The notes beneath the pieces were generated by a model that made no database searches, was not told the origin of the DNA, and worked only from the letters and a program-made list of their open reading frames with translations. A stretch of 64,000 nt of DNA from an uncultured Gammaproteobacteria bacterium (GTDB taxonomy: Bacteria; Pseudomonadota; Gammaproteobacteria; Arenicellales; Poriferihabitantaceae), in contig CAMYNW010000011.1 in the NCBI GenBank assembly GCA_947259885.1, positions 1 to 64,000 on the forward strand, read 5' to 3'. Below are positions 63,954-64,000 of the stretch, piece after piece (positions within the stretch are counted from its first letter, which is position 1; every line of letters starts with the position of its first letter). The position numbers were made by a program, and so were the translations under genes.

Positions 63954-64000
63954 TTACTTCTTCCGCCATTGTCCGCCGACCAATACGTATTCGCCAGGCC
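63954..64000 (-). CDS. C-terminal end of a gene cut by the window edge
   Basis: Minus-strand frame open from the window edge, ending PGEYVLVGGQWRKK then TAA. Only 14 full codons are visible, so no family can be named. The short spacing to the 59-residue protein suggests the same transcript. Confidence 0.4.
   Translation of the reverse strand, partial: PGEYVLVGGQWRKK

Overview
The window looks like chromosomal DNA of a marine-type gammaproteobacterium. Evidence: tesA/ybbA/ybbP, surE-pcm-yqaA-nlpD, leuCD-fimV, yafS-rnhA-dnaQ, zapA-6S RNA-ygfA and miaB-ybeZ-ybeY-lnt are all gammaproteobacterial arrangements, and an arylsulfatase end plus a TRAP transporter suggest a marine or organic-acid-using lifestyle. 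Several start codons are GTG or TTG. The species cannot be named. No tRNA, rRNA operon, CRISPR, prophage or intact insertion sequence was found; most of the window is core genome.

Layout. 0-2.4 kb: end of an arylsulfatase butting against a headless outer-membrane barrel fragment, a DUF4136 lipoprotein and two gene-poor stretches. 2.4-14.1 kb: Rieske ferredoxin and ABC exporter, ybbA-ybbP-like exporter divergent from tesA, surE-pcm-yqaA-nlpD (no rpoS follows), a PLP desulfhydrase-family gene, and trpD coupled to a lone Lrp/AsnC ligand-binding domain. 14.2-18.5 kb: a NavAb-type sodium channel, a LysR regulator, an EamA transporter, an N-formylglutamate amidohydrolase-like gene and a GST. 18.6-25.1 kb: aroC, a repeat island, leuC-leuD and fimV. 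25.1-32.9 kb: a small ORF, a gamma-carbonic-anhydrase-like gene, sohB, glnS, dapE, then yafS-rnhA-dnaQ-DUF455; dnaQ carries a perfect 37-bp palindrome in frame. 33-38.9 kb: YciI, a deoxynucleoside kinase with a defective-looking start, AhpD-like, yciA, trpBA and metZ, with a promoter and possible short RNA between trpB and metZ. 38.9-50.5 kb: SDR, TIGR02449-zapA-6S RNA-ygfA-YmdB-like-EVE, a periplasmic cyclophilin, maeB, an FkbM methyltransferase and hrpA. 50.5-56.5 kb: ydcF-like, miaB-ybeZ-ybeY-lnt (corC absent) and bioY. 56.5-57.4 kb: a second repeat island and a strong candidate minus-strand small RNA. 57.4-64 kb: a TakPQM-like TRAP operon whose large permease has a roughly 300-residue coiled-coil tail, a SABATH-type carboxyl methyltransferase, a 59-residue membrane protein and a cut gene.

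The most unusual non-coding signals are: (1) a hairpin repeat family at 19.7 and 56.6 kb with a compensatory base-pair change; (2) a roughly 75-nt minus-strand RNA candidate at 56.9 kb with a near-consensus sigma70 promoter, a loop holding two anti-Shine-Dalgarno-like stretches, and a terminator with a nine-U tail; (3) the palindrome inside dnaQ. All are read by eye; no database or folding program was run.
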